Origin: a virus
Strand: one strand, 5' to 3'
IMG/VR virus record: IMGVR_UViG_3300036045_000512
Coordinates: 1-35,161 of that record
Length of the DNA: 35,161 nt
Part shown: positions 15,819 to 24,215 of the stretch, one piece after another
Numbering within the stretch: the stretch's first letter is position 1
How the letters are laid out: each line of letters opens with the position of its first letter
Program-made: the position numbers and the translations under genes
Notes under the pieces: model-generated
Told to the model about the DNA's origin: nothing
The model's database searches: none
Seen by the model: the letters and a program-made list of their open reading frames with translations, nothing else

Positions 15819-15882
15819 GTTGCCGCGCCCATGAGGCGAGCATTCGGGCGATCCTGCGAGATTGGTGGTGGCTCATGCACGG

Positions 15883-16335
15883 CTAGATCCCGTCTGTGGA
15901 TTCCGCTCCAAACTGGAGTGGCGGCGAGGTGATGGCCGGGCGTTGGTGAGGCCGGGCTTCCTCGGATTCTTGCTCGGGAGGCTCGATCGAGAATTGGCAC
16001 TTGGCCACGTCCTTGAGCGTCTCCACCGCATCCTCGTAGAGCTTGCGCCGTTCCTCCGTCATCTTGTACCCGGGCAGTCGCGTTGACAGGCTGTACCTCA
16101 GCACCACCAGCGCCACGTCTTCGAGTTCGTCCGGGATCGTGCCCGGCGGTCCCAGCTTGTTCTGCGCGCAGGCCCCTACCCGCGCGCGAATATGGCGCGT
16201 GGCCGCCGCGATCTCCTCGGCGAGCATCGTGTCCGCATTCTGGCCGGAGCCGAGCGCGGCGGTCTTGATCGCCGTCCACTCGGCACCAGCCCACTTGCGG
16301 CGGATGTCTGCCTCGGTGATCGCGGTCCAGGCCAT
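15883..16335 (-). CDS. Mu gp36-like head-tail joining protein, DUF1320 type (150 aa)
   Basis: Resembles the DUF1320 family (Mu gp36), which lies just after the capsid gene in Mu-like phages and is thought to act at the head-tail connection. The start TAITEADIRRKWAGAE, the helix ending RHIRARVGACAQNKLG, then DELEDVALVVLRYSLSTRL and the Arg/Lys-rich continuation are typical of the family in order and length. The C-terminus is Pro/Glu-rich and shows no domain. It is separated from the signal-peptide protein upstream by 27 nt and from the MuF-type fusion gene downstream by 64 nt, in which nothing else is seen. Confidence 0.65.
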   Translation of the reverse strand: MAWTAITEADIRRKWAGAEWTAIKTAALGSGQNADTMLAEEIAAATRHIRARVGACAQNKLGPPGTIPDELEDVALVVLRYSLSTRLPGYKMTEERRKLYEDAVETLKDVAKCQFSIEPPEQESEEARPHQRPAITSPPLQFGAESTDGI

Positions 16336-16362
16336 GATAGGGGTACCAACGCGGGCCTGCGT

Positions 16363-16863
16363 CTAGTCTTTGCCGATCGTCCAATGGATCGAGGTCACCG
16401 TCAGGACGTTGGTGGCCGCGTTGTTGATGCTCTGGAGCCGCAGATACCTGGCGTTGTTGAGACTCGTCGATGCGTAGGGCGATAGGTTCACGAAGCCTCT
16501 TACCGAAGTCGTCCCGGTGGCCGGCACGGTGGCCGTAATGGGCGCGGTAGTCGTCCAGGTCGTGCCGTCTCGGGAGAGCCCGAACTGAAACGTCACGTTG
16601 CCTGTCGAGGCTCCGTCAGTGACAAACGTCGGCCAGATTCCGATGCCTTTTCCCGGCGCGAGCGGCACGGCATCCGACGTCACGGTGGCCGTCGTCGAGG
16701 CGGCCACCTGATTGGTCGAGAGCGTCGTGAACGAACCGATGCGGTACGGCGAATCTAATGTGGGCGCCGGGGCTTGGGCCATTAGGCTCAGGAGATCCAG
16801 GCCGGCGAGCGCAAAAAGCGTGAGAGCGGCCAGGACGAGCATGTTTTCATGTTTTCTAATCAT
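16363..16863 (-). CDS. Secreted or surface beta-rich protein with N-terminal signal (166 aa)
   Basis: Residues 1-31 (MIRKHENMLVLAALTLFALA then GLDLLSLMAQA) form a basic n-region, hydrophobic core and an AQA cleavage motif, an apparent signal peptide or N-terminal membrane anchor. The remainder is Thr/Ser/Ala-rich beta sequence, with a likely sandwich ending NNARYLRLQSINNAATNVLTV, reminiscent of discoidin-like or decoration domains. The gene lies between the major capsid and gp36 genes, 35 nt from the former. A signal peptide in the structural block is odd: it might be a lysogen surface protein, or a capsid-associated protein with a hydrophobic N-terminus. No family is assigned. Confidence 0.6.
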   Translation of the reverse strand: MIRKHENMLVLAALTLFALAGLDLLSLMAQAPAPTLDSPYRIGSFTTLSTNQVAASTTATVTSDAVPLAPGKGIGIWPTFVTDGASTGNVTFQFGLSRDGTTWTTTAPITATVPATGTTSVRGFVNLSPYASTSLNNARYLRLQSINNAATNVLTVTSIHWTIGKD

Positions 16864-16898
16864 GAGTTCCTTTGGTGATGGGGTTCTGAGTGGATTGA

Positions 16899-17888
16899 TT
16901 AGGCCGTGACGTTGAGGCGGCGGACCGCTTGGGTGTTGGTCACCTTCACGTCCTCGGACCAGTCGAACTTCGCGAACTCGACCCGGCCGTCGGTCGACGT
17001 GTAGCTGCCGGGGACCATCCAGCGTCCCATGAGTCTGAACGTCTTCATAAAGCTGGGATCGCGGCGGGTCGGATCAGGCTTGGTGGCGAAGACGAGGATC
17101 GATGCGTCGAATAGGAAGTTGATTTCTTCGGCTTTGCCTTCGGGCGCGGCGTCGAAGACCATCAGGCTCACTCGGCATTCGGGCTCCGCGATCAGCAGCG
17201 TGCTGAAATCGCCCAAGGACGGCACGGCCACCTTTTTTGCCGCCGGGTTGTATCGGTCGCGCACCTTGGCCGAGTTCTTCGTCCGGCGCCAGGCGGTGGC
17301 GCCGAAGAGAACGCGCACGCCCATCAGAGATCCGTACTTGGCGGCTTTGATGACTTCGAGGATCGATGCGTCGATGCCGTCGACGATATCTTCCGCCACG
17401 GAAATGTCCGTGCCGGCACCTGCGGCGGCCGCCGCCTTGTCGATCACGTCCTTTTCGTGCACCAGCCCGGCCACTTCGGCGGTCGCCGTCGCTCCCTCTC
17501 GGAGCCGGTTTTCGAGCTGCGCCTCATTGAGAAGCTCCAGGTTGTCCACCGGATAGTCGAGTGCGTGCGGTTCGCAGTTGAACGTAGCATCGCCCACGTC
17601 GAACGTGAGCACGGTGGCCTGGCCGCCGATAGGCCGACGCGTGTTCGGGAGGCGAAACCGGTGCTTCTCGTCGTAAATCTTGTACTTGCCGGTGGTGGTC
17701 GGGACATCGACGCTGGGGGCGATGAAGGCCGCCACCGGCTGAATGGCGCTTTGGGCCGCTCCTTGCGCGTACTCGCGCAAGGTGGGGTTGCTGCTGACCG
17801 CCTGAAGGCGGGCGTTGGCGATCGCTTGTGAATTGTGGTTTTTGATCGCGCCGGAGCCCCGGAGCGGACGGGTTGCAATAGTAGTCAT
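16899..17888 (-). CDS. Major capsid protein (329 aa)
   Basis: Probable shell protein of HK97-like fold, as used by B3/Mu-type phages. Evidence is length, position after the decoration gene, and sequence style: an Ala-rich N-terminus with NPTLREYAQGAAQS, an extended region with KHRFRLPNTRRPIGGQA, a long helix around residues 115-145, the segment LMGVRVLFGATAWRRTKNS in the middle and a C-terminal strand-rich domain ending SEDVKVTNTQAVRRLNV. It follows the protease, scaffold and decoration genes, as expected. A 39-nt gap separates it from the decoration gene. Confidence 0.7.
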   Translation of the reverse strand: MTTIATRPLRGSGAIKNHNSQAIANARLQAVSSNPTLREYAQGAAQSAIQPVAAFIAPSVDVPTTTGKYKIYDEKHRFRLPNTRRPIGGQATVLTFDVGDATFNCEPHALDYPVDNLELLNEAQLENRLREGATATAEVAGLVHEKDVIDKAAAAAGAGTDISVAEDIVDGIDASILEVIKAAKYGSLMGVRVLFGATAWRRTKNSAKVRDRYNPAAKKVAVPSLGDFSTLLIAEPECRVSLMVFDAAPEGKAEEINFLFDASILVFATKPDPTRRDPSFMKTFRLMGRWMVPGSYTSTDGRVEFAKFDWSEDVKVTNTQAVRRLNVTA

Positions 17889-17927
17889 GGTGATGGTGAT
17901 TTGGCTAGATGGTGATTGGAGTGGGGT

Positions 17928-18362
17928 TTAGACGACGACGACCTGGCCTTCGACGTGAGGCGTCATGAGGACTAATTGACCCGCCACGCCGGCCTCTTCG
18001 GCCTTGGCGAACACGTAGTAGGTGTCCGCGACCGCGCCGAGGGCGGCTACTTTGCCGTCGTGGGTGCCATCCGGACCGGCTAGGGTCATCCGATCGCCAG
18101 GATTGCAGGTGCCGAGCAGGATGGCGCGGAACTGCGGCACTGCGGTGATGCGGCGGGCCGTGACGAGTTCGCCGTCGGCTCCCCCATCAATCAGCACATA
18201 CGGGCACTGATCGGCCACATCGTCCGGGAGCTTAAGCTCCGGCTTGCCGGCATCGTGAGTGAGGCGGACTACGCGGCCCTCCATGTTCGTGAGGTTTTCC
18301 CCCGCCAAGGCGCGGAGGTCCGGGCCGGGGTTGACGTTGCTTTGAGTTGCGGTGTTGCCCAT
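17928..18362 (-). CDS. Head decoration-like protein (144 aa)
   Basis: Small, beta-rich protein between scaffold and capsid genes, where Mu-like and lambda-like phages carry a head decoration or DUF2190-type protein. Sequence features are the regular hydrophobic alternation with GRVVRLTHDAGKPELKLPDD, a Gly-rich centre with GTCNPGDRMTLAGPDGTH and the C-terminal QLVLMTPHVEGQVVV. No catalytic motif is apparent. The role is inferred from context and size. Confidence 0.6.
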   Translation of the reverse strand: MGNTATQSNVNPGPDLRALAGENLTNMEGRVVRLTHDAGKPELKLPDDVADQCPYVLIDGGADGELVTARRITAVPQFRAILLGTCNPGDRMTLAGPDGTHDGKVAALGAVADTYYVFAKAEEAGVAGQLVLMTPHVEGQVVVV

Positions 18363-18398
18363 TGGTATCTTTCAGTTGGGGGTTGCTTTCAGGTTTGT

Positions 18399-18884
18399 CT
18401 ATTTGCGGCCAATCTCGGCCTCCGCGCGCAGCCAGGCTTGGTCGAAGGTGATGCCTTTCGAGGCTGCCTGGATTTCAGTCGCCCGGTTGCGGATAGCCGA
18501 GGCGCGCTGCTCATCTTCCGCTGTCGACGTGCCCACGGGGCGATGAGGAGCGGAGGCCGGAGCGCGATTGGTCAGCGGCACGGCGCCGGACGTCTGGCCG
18601 GACTTGCTTTCGAGCAAGGGCAGCGTGGCAGCGCGATCGTCCAGAAGCGCGTCGCGCCAGGTCTGGCGCTCGGCCTCATTGGTGATGCCGGCGTCGTCGA
18701 GATCCCGCTCGACTTGCGCATTGAGCAGCGCGCCGCGCTCCTCTTGCAGCCGGTTGATGAGTGCTTCGTTCTCGTCTTCGGCGTCAATGAGGTCGGAGAT
18801 GACCTCCTCAACCTCCTCGGGAGTTGCTCCGGGATCGAGTCCCAAGCTCTCCAACAAGGCGGCATCCGATTCTTCTAGTTGCAT
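18399..18884 (-). CDS. Capsid scaffolding-like protein (161 aa)
   Basis: Strongly acidic at its N-terminus, with a continuous helix (ATPEEVEEVISDLIDAEDEN) that looks like a coiled coil, then a Ser/Ala/Pro-rich linker around residues 92-122 and a C-terminal helical part ending AWLRAEAEIGRK. Composition, size and place between protease and decoration genes fit a capsid scaffold. In Mu the scaffold (gpZ) is made from an internal start in the protease gene; here it appears to be a separate gene. This fits the finding that the protease ends in a basic tail rather than a scaffold domain. Confidence 0.55.
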   Translation of the reverse strand: MQLEESDAALLESLGLDPGATPEEVEEVISDLIDAEDENEALINRLQEERGALLNAQVERDLDDAGITNEAERQTWRDALLDDRAATLPLLESKSGQTSGAVPLTNRAPASAPHRPVGTSTAEDEQRASAIRNRATEIQAASKGITFDQAWLRAEAEIGRK

Positions 18885-18928
18885 ATGATGTTCCTCTTTT
18901 GTTGTTGGTGTTGGCCGGCTCGCGCCGG

Positions 18929-20017
18929 TTAAAACTCGGCCGCTTCCCTCCTGAGCCGGCGCAGCGTCCTGGCCATGCCGGTCCTGGCTTTCATGCGCTC
19001 CGGGTCGCCTCCGGAGCGCCGAGCATTGTTCTTTTCAAGCGCTGACTGCCTCTTTCGTTTGGCGGCTGCCGCCGTTGCCGTGGCGCTGCGCTTGCGGCTC
19101 TTGGACATCGCCGCGTCGACCTTGGCCGCGCGGCTGCGCACTTGGCCGATCCGCCGATCGGCACGCCCCGATAGATTCGGGCGGCCCATCAGTTTCTCGG
19201 CTTGGCCGATCGATGCCACGCGGGCCTTGAGCTTGGCTCCGATCCGCGCGGCCTGCGCTTCCTTGGCCATCATCGACTTGCGCTTTGCCCGGCGCTTGGC
19301 TTTGGCCTCGGGCTTCCGAGGTCCTCCGCCTCCGCTCCCCCGGCGTGTCAGCCACCCTTTGCGGGCTCCCTCGGAGGTGCCGGCATTGGAAAATAGAGCG
19401 CTGTTTGCCACGGCCGCGATGGCCGTCATGTTCGGCAAATTCGTCAAGCCGGCATCGTGCAGCTTAAGGGGCCGGATGCGGTCGCGTCCTAGGTTCTCGA
19501 CATCCGCCGGCATCCATACCGGTGACAAGTATCGATACTTGCCGCCTTCCACCGCGCTGCGCCCGTCATTGCTCCACCGCACGCGGCCCCACAATCCGTC
19601 GCTTCGCCCCTGCACTTCGGTGATCCACCCGGCTGCCGGAGCTTCTTTCCGGTCGCGATCGTGCGAAGAGTGCTCAAAGTCGACCAGGGCTTCGCCCCGA
19701 AAATTGGCCACCATGTTGGCGACCGCCGCGTCGTCGACCACCTGCACGTAACGCTTCTTGCTCCCGTTCTCCTCGATCATCACCGGCCACTCTCCCTTCG
19801 GAGCGATTTGCACGAACCCGTCCGTAGGCATCTCCCACTTGTCGCCCGTGCCACGGTTGGTGATAGGGATGCAGGACGAGGAGTGGTTCAGGATCGCGGA
19901 TTTTAGGAGGGTTACTCTTTCACCCATATGCGTTGCAATTCGTTGCAAGGGGGGGTACAGCGCGTTTTCGCGCCCGGAGAGGGTCAAGACAGCGGAGGGG
20001 GGGGTGTTCGGGGTCAT
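18929..20017 (-). CDS. Mu gpI-like capsid maturation protease with basic C-terminal tail (362 aa)
   Basis: Residues 80-205 match the Mu-type phage protease: GEALVDFEHSSHDRDRKEAP then AAGWITEV, GLWGRVRW, YRYLSPVW and AGLTNLPNM, in the family order with its conserved Glu-His. It processes capsid assembly proteins inside the prohead. From about residue 219 the protein becomes extremely basic: 45 of the last 144 residues are Lys or Arg, with almost no aromatics. That region replaces the scaffold domain expected in Mu gpI. The start at 20017 overlaps the portal stop (ATGA) and has AGGAA 6 nt upstream; the ATG at 19927 is an alternative. The K/R codons keep the GC-rich usage of the neighbours, so I regard the tail as real. 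Confidence 0.75.
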   Translation of the reverse strand: MTPNTPPSAVLTLSGRENALYPPLQRIATHMGERVTLLKSAILNHSSSCIPITNRGTGDKWEMPTDGFVQIAPKGEWPVMIEENGSKKRYVQVVDDAAVANMVANFRGEALVDFEHSSHDRDRKEAPAAGWITEVQGRSDGLWGRVRWSNDGRSAVEGGKYRYLSPVWMPADVENLGRDRIRPLKLHDAGLTNLPNMTAIAAVANSALFSNAGTSEGARKGWLTRRGSGGGGPRKPEAKAKRRAKRKSMMAKEAQAARIGAKLKARVASIGQAEKLMGRPNLSGRADRRIGQVRSRAAKVDAAMSKSRKRSATATAAAAKRKRQSALEKNNARRSGGDPERMKARTGMARTLRRLRREAAEF

Positions 20018-21588
20018 TTAGGGTTCCTGTGTTGGTGGTGCTTGCGAAGGGCCTGGCGGGCTCCATCAATCGCGGCCTGGCCCATGCCGGTCTCCAGGGC
20101 GCTCCGGAACTCGGATTCCTCCATCGCGCCAAAGACCTCGGGGATGCGGTCCCTCGCCGCCTCCAGAGCATTGAGCCATTCGGCATCGCTGATGCCGCCC
20201 CCGCGCTCTTCGAGATCCGTGATGATTCCACGGAGCGGGGCCAGCCATCCGGAGGGTATCCCGATCTCCCGTGCCGCGCGGTTGAGCACGGCATTGGCAT
20301 AGGCCTCCTCGGCATCCTCTTGCCCGGCTACCTCATCTCCGAACTCGTACCCCGTCTTCTCGGCGAGTTGAGCGCGCGTGACGAAGTAGCCCGCGTTTGC
20401 GAGCTTGGTGGTGTGGTCGACAATTGCGCCGGTGTCAGTTTCTTCCGCGAAGGCCATTTCGAAGTAAGCCAGGCGTGGATTCCCGGGGAATTTGGCGTCC
20501 AGCACGCGGCGGTCGAACGTCCGGCACAGGAGCCGGGAGATGGATTTGGCCTCGCTCTGCGCGAGGTCTCGGAACGCATCTTCATGCGCGGGAGTCGCTC
20601 CCTGGCCGATCCCTGTCGCGGCCGTCAGCATCGTCAGCTTGCCGCCCGTGCCGGCCAAGATCAGCTTTTCCGAAAGATGATCGAGCCTCTCCCTGAATGG
20701 AGCATTGGCCCTGGGCGCATCCGCGCACTTGGCGTCGCTGCCATTCGGTAGCGCTCCGCTCCCGCCCTTGGCCACATTCTCGGCCGCCGCCTGATAATCG
20801 GCTTCCTGGCCGACCGGGATGTCCGGCGGCATGATGATGATCCAGCCAGGAATGCCGTAGATCTCGATGAAGGCGTCCCAATCCTTATCTGATAGATTCG
20901 TGCGGATGTACTTGATGAGGGCAATGCGGTCGACGTACCGGGCGCGCTCGCGCACGATCCAGGTTTCGGGGTCGATGTCCCATTCCGGACCGAGACTCGA
21001 AAATGTCCGTTGGCCGGCGTCGGGATTGTAACGCCAGCCTCCGCGCAGGCCGTCCCTCACCATGTTCCACTGATCGACGGGGCGCAGCTCGATGATGTCG
21101 CCGGCTCCATCCGGGATCATCTCCAGGTGGGAGCATCCCCGGAAGGTCGCCATGCCGAGATGAGCGATGGCTCCATTATCGTCATCCAAATTCTCGATCC
21201 GCTCGTAGGCGGCGCGGAGCGCGGCGGCCTGATCCTCGGCAAGCTTCCGGTCAAAAGCCGCGTGGTCCTCTCCGACGATTTTGATATCCCAATCCATCTT
21301 GCAGAGCGCCGAGATGCGGCGCTCAACAAGAGCGAGCAGGTCGGGGTCGGTCTGCTCGATGAAGAAAAACGTCCATTGCAGGTCGGCCATGTCGCCTCGC
21401 TGGTAGGATTCGAGGAGGGAAATGGCCCGGGAGATCGTCAGGCCGCGCAGTGGGTTGTACTGCTCGCGCCAAGCGTTGAGCGCATTGATCCGCGCACTAA
21501 TCGTCACCTCGGCCCCAGGCGCCAGCGTCAACGGCTTGTGGCCATTGCGTCCAGCGTTGAGGATCGAATGGAATCCGGCTTTCATCAC
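20014..21588 (-). CDS. Portal protein, Mu gp29-like (DUF935 type, 524 aa)
   Basis: Forms the DNA entry ring at the head vertex. The N-terminal region contains LRGLTISRAISLLESYQRGD and DPDLLALVERRISALCKMDW, the usual order and wording of the DUF935 family; further on there is a typical stretch with IKYIRTNLSDKDWDAFIEIY and GIPGWI. Length is as expected for Mu-type portals. The first codon used is GTG at 21588, immediately followed by ATG at 21585. The terminase stop overlaps both (GTGATG), and a strong Shine-Dalgarno (AAAGGAGGG) precedes them. It overlaps the protease start by four bases. Confidence 0.85.
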   Translation of the reverse strand: MMKAGFHSILNAGRNGHKPLTLAPGAEVTISARINALNAWREQYNPLRGLTISRAISLLESYQRGDMADLQWTFFFIEQTDPDLLALVERRISALCKMDWDIKIVGEDHAAFDRKLAEDQAAALRAAYERIENLDDDNGAIAHLGMATFRGCSHLEMIPDGAGDIIELRPVDQWNMVRDGLRGGWRYNPDAGQRTFSSLGPEWDIDPETWIVRERARYVDRIALIKYIRTNLSDKDWDAFIEIYGIPGWIIIMPPDIPVGQEADYQAAAENVAKGGSGALPNGSDAKCADAPRANAPFRERLDHLSEKLILAGTGGKLTMLTAATGIGQGATPAHEDAFRDLAQSEAKSISRLLCRTFDRRVLDAKFPGNPRLAYFEMAFAEETDTGAIVDHTTKLANAGYFVTRAQLAEKTGYEFGDEVAGQEDAEEAYANAVLNRAAREIGIPSGWLAPLRGIITDLEERGGGISDAEWLNALEAARDRIPEVFGAMEESEFRSALETGMGQAAIDGARQALRKHHQHRNPK

Positions 21589-23051
21589 GCTTCGACCCTC
21601 CTTTCGCGGCGCGCTTGGCTCCGGTCCCCGCCGCGCTCGAAGGCGCGCGGCTCAAATGTCGCCACTGGTCCGCTCGACGCCTCGACCATCAAAGCTTTTG
21701 CCCAGAAATGGTCCGCGTGATTGGCGGCATCGTTGATGGCCGCGATTGAGACCCGACCGCCGGGCGTGACGACCTTCTCCGGCCTGCGCAGGTCGTCGCG
21801 CATGTCGAGGTCGCACGGATACTTGATCCGCTTGTCTTGGTGCCGCGCCAAGAGTTCGGTAGCCATTGCCTCCGTCACGCGGACGGTGGGGGCCTTGCGG
21901 CCTTCGGCCTGGATGCGGCGAGTCGCCGGCACCGAGGTTCCAAAGTGAATGCCGACCACACGGGTGCCGTGCTTCAATTGAGTGTACTCGAAGAGGCCGA
22001 GGCCGAGGCCCGTCATATCAATGCACATCCGGCGCAGTCGCGGATTGGCCAGGGCCTGATCGAGCCGGGCCTGTTGCTGGGGCAAGCTGATGTCTCTCAT
22101 CCTCAGCGTGGCTCGTTCGTAGATGATCCCTCCTCCGGCTTCCTCGCCGATCGATACGACGGATAGATTGCGAATCCTGGCCACGTCCACTCCCGCCCAC
22201 AGCGTGCCTTGGCACCGGTGGAGTCGGGCGAGGGCCGTGGGCGTCCAATCCTGTTCGCAGATTACGCCGCATAGGTTATCCGTCGCATCGTTGATGAGAT
22301 CGGATGTCAGCAGCGCACTGTTCTCGTCCGCGAAAGCGCATTCATAGTTTTGGTCATAGGCGCGCTTGTCGAGCGCCTGCTCCCGCGCCTCGTCTGGCGT
22401 GATAGGCTGGCGAGTCCTCTGATCGTAAATCTTGACCCCTTGCCGCCACGCCTCAGTCCGCGTCACCCTTGAAACGGCGAACGTCCCGGAAGTCGCCATT
22501 TCGTAAAACATGTTATGCCGGCCGTTCCCGGTGCTCGCGATCCGGCAGAGGAAGTCCGGGTGCGAGGAAAGGATTGGTTCGGCAGCCTCCCAGATCGCTC
22601 TGCTGTCCTCATGAAACGCGAACTCATCGAGGATCAGATCGCCAGAAAAGCCGCGCGCCGTGCGAGGATTGGCCGCCAGCACCTTGATGCGCGATGTGAA
22701 CTCTCCCAACCTGATGCGCACCTCGAATCGCATCGCATCGTATTCCACCGGCGATTCACGAAGTTTTTCGCAAGAGTCGATGGCTTGGTCTCCATCCGAC
22801 ATCTCGATCGCATGATCGAGTTGGCGCAGCACCTCCGCCGCCTTCACGGCGAACTCTGCGCCGTTGTCCTTGCTGTTGCTCAGCACAGTCACCAACCGTC
22901 CCGGCCGCGTCAGGCATCGATCGACCGCCCACGCCGCCAGCACGGTGCTCTTCCCGATCTGGCGTGACCAATGCAGGATTTGCACGCCGGTTCTTCGGTC
23001 GGCAAAGATCGGCCTCTGGAATGGGCGAAGCTGGATAATCGCCTTCTTCAC
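21585..23051 (-). CDS. Terminase large subunit, Mu gp28-like (488 aa)
   Basis: The packaging motor ATPase and nuclease. Walker A is SRQIGKST at residues 29-36 and Walker B is LILDE at 139-143, followed by FAFHED. The C-terminal RNase H-like nuclease has Asp residues in GVDVARIRNLSVVSI, MCIDMTGLGLGLFEYTQLKH and NDAANHADHFWAKAL. The frame is open to 23612, but the first 187 codons are shadow of the small terminase gene. A GTG at 23051 overlaps that gene's stop (GTGA) and has GGGAGG upstream, so I start there; the product is VKKAIIQLRPFQRPIF and has the right length for the family. Coupled by GTGA/TGATG junctions to both neighbours. Confidence 0.85.
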   Translation of the reverse strand: MKKAIIQLRPFQRPIFADRRTGVQILHWSRQIGKSTVLAAWAVDRCLTRPGRLVTVLSNSKDNGAEFAVKAAEVLRQLDHAIEMSDGDQAIDSCEKLRESPVEYDAMRFEVRIRLGEFTSRIKVLAANPRTARGFSGDLILDEFAFHEDSRAIWEAAEPILSSHPDFLCRIASTGNGRHNMFYEMATSGTFAVSRVTRTEAWRQGVKIYDQRTRQPITPDEAREQALDKRAYDQNYECAFADENSALLTSDLINDATDNLCGVICEQDWTPTALARLHRCQGTLWAGVDVARIRNLSVVSIGEEAGGGIIYERATLRMRDISLPQQQARLDQALANPRLRRMCIDMTGLGLGLFEYTQLKHGTRVVGIHFGTSVPATRRIQAEGRKAPTVRVTEAMATELLARHQDKRIKYPCDLDMRDDLRRPEKVVTPGGRVSIAAINDAANHADHFWAKALMVEASSGPVATFEPRAFERGGDRSQARRERRVEA

Positions 23052-23602
23052 TCTGGGGCCTCCCCGAACAATGTCTCCCGCGCCCTCCGAAGCCTTTCTT
23101 GCGCATCGATCGAGCGATCGCCCGCAATCGCCTTGAGGGCTGCCGCATGTTCCAGCGCCGCCTTCGCCGCGCTGAACTCGTACTTCTCCCGCTTCAGCCG
23201 TAGATCCTCGCCCTTCAGCGTTTGCCCCTTTTGCTCCAGCAAGAGCTTCACGAGGTGATACAATTCCGCCGGCTTCACCCCCGGTGCGGAAGCCAGGGTG
23301 AATGACAATTCGCGCACCTGAGCCATGATCGCCTCGTCCGTAATCTGCGATCCTGCCTCCACCGCCTCCTCGACCTTCTGTGCCATCGTCACCGCCCGCG
23401 ATCGCCGCATGAGCAGTTCCCGCGCACAGTAAGATTCCCAAAATCGCGACAGCGCAGAAACGGAGGTGCTTATAGAAAATTCCTTCTCCACCAGAGTCCG
23501 CACGCGCGCGTAGGAAAGTCCGCACAGCAACCAGTCGCACAGAGCGGCCTTCTGATCCTCGGCCAAGGCATCGAGCGTGCTGTCGGATCGTGGCTTTCTC
23601 AT
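23048..23602 (-). CDS. Terminase small subunit, Mu gp27-like (DUF3486, 184 aa)
   Basis: Recognises phage DNA for packaging. The sequence follows the DUF3486 pattern: RKPRSDSTLDALAEDQKAAL then CDWLLCGLSYARVRTLVEKE and SALSRFWESY, a predicted helix-turn-helix and a long helical second half with LYHLVKLLLEQKGQ and KREKYEFSAAKAAL. The frame is open upstream to 23659, but the ATG at 23602 (MRKPRS) is preceded closely by the stop of the 83-aa gene and gives the usual family start. Immediately upstream of TerL, as expected. Confidence 0.85.
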   Translation of the reverse strand: MRKPRSDSTLDALAEDQKAALCDWLLCGLSYARVRTLVEKEFSISTSVSALSRFWESYCARELLMRRSRAVTMAQKVEEAVEAGSQITDEAIMAQVRELSFTLASAPGVKPAELYHLVKLLLEQKGQTLKGEDLRLKREKYEFSAAKAALEHAAALKAIAGDRSIDAQERLRRARETLFGEAPE

Positions 23603-23604
23603 GA

Positions 23605-23856
23605 TTATCCATTCCGGCGCTCCGCGACTTCCCCGCACCCCTTCATTGTGATCTTCCACTTCACGGTCTTGGTGAGCCGATCCGTGATGCCCACCACCAG
23701 GCCCTGCGCTTCCAGGTTGCGCAATTCGCGCTCCAGCTCAGACAAGGTGAGCGTCGGGCCTCCGAACGCCGCGACATCCAGCCGCATGGCTTCATCGGTC
23801 AGCATCCGAGGGCTCACCGCATCCAGAGCAATCAATATGGCTACGGCCGCCGTCAT
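23605..23856 (-). CDS. Small winged-helix protein (83 aa)
   Basis: Short protein with hydrophobic helix at the start and a winged-helix-like pattern: LSELERELRNLEAQGLVVGI and RLTKTVKWKITMKGC. In Mu-like phages a small ArsR-like winged-helix protein (VpaChn25_0724 type) sits between the membrane/coiled-coil gene and the small terminase gene, exactly as here. Start overlaps the upstream stop in an ATGA (23853-23856); its own stop is 2 nt before the TerS start. Function unknown, possibly DNA binding. Confidence 0.65.
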   Translation of the reverse strand: MTAAVAILIALDAVSPRMLTDEAMRLDVAAFGGPTLTLSELERELRNLEAQGLVVGITDRLTKTVKWKITMKGCGEVAERRNG

Positions 23857-24215
23857 CGTTTTTCGATCACTCCCGCAATCCGGTGCACCTGCGCCGTGAG
23901 GTCCCGCAGCTGCGCTTCCACGAGCTGGGCGTGGGACTCCATGCGCGAATGGATCTTGCCCGCGCGCTCCTCTCCGGCTCGCAACAAATTGATGTACTGC
24001 TCGTGGCTTTCTTCGCGAATCTTCTCGACCTTCGCTTCGAGGTCGTCGAGCCGGCTATTGGTCTCCGCCTTCCCCGCGAATTGCTCGTGGAGAGGAGGCT
24101 GGCTCTTGAAGGCCGTGATGATCTTCACGATCGAGGCCACCCCGGCCGCCACGGCGAAAAACACGATCACCCATTGCCCCATCTGCAGTTCGCTTACGGC
24201 TTGAATGCTCATCAT
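23853..24215 (-). CDS. Membrane-anchored coiled-coil protein, DUF2730-like (120 aa)
   Basis: One N-terminal membrane segment (residues about 13-33, MGQWVIVFFAVAAGVASIVK), then a long charged coiled coil (ETNSRLDDLEAKVEKIREES, continuing to the C-terminus). Size, layout and place between endolysin and packaging genes match DUF2730 proteins of Mu-like phages; a spanin- or holin-related role has been suggested for such proteins and is not shown here. The frame is open to 24293, but the ATG at 24215 overlaps the endolysin stop (ATGATGA), so I start there. Confidence 0.65.
   Translation of the reverse strand: MMSIQAVSELQMGQWVIVFFAVAAGVASIVKIITAFKSQPPLHEQFAGKAETNSRLDDLEAKVEKIREESHEQYINLLRAGEERAGKIHSRMESHAQLVEAQLRDLTAQVHRIAGVIEKR

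Noticed and set aside
15649-15876. 75-aa leftward ORF just after gp36
   Set aside because: Overlaps the start of the MuF-type gene for most of its length and reads like out-of-frame sequence; the longer gene has clear motifs.
18975-19751. 258-aa rightward ORF opposite the protease
   Set aside because: Leu/Arg/Ala-rich shadow of the basic-tailed protease gene; no start signal or neighbours on that strand.
21585-23612. Long N-terminal extension of the large terminase frame (187 codons, with a signal-like hydrophobic stretch)
   Set aside because: It lies entirely over the small terminase gene in another frame, has Gly/Arg-rich shadow composition, and the GTG at 23051 has a Shine-Dalgarno and GTGA coupling.
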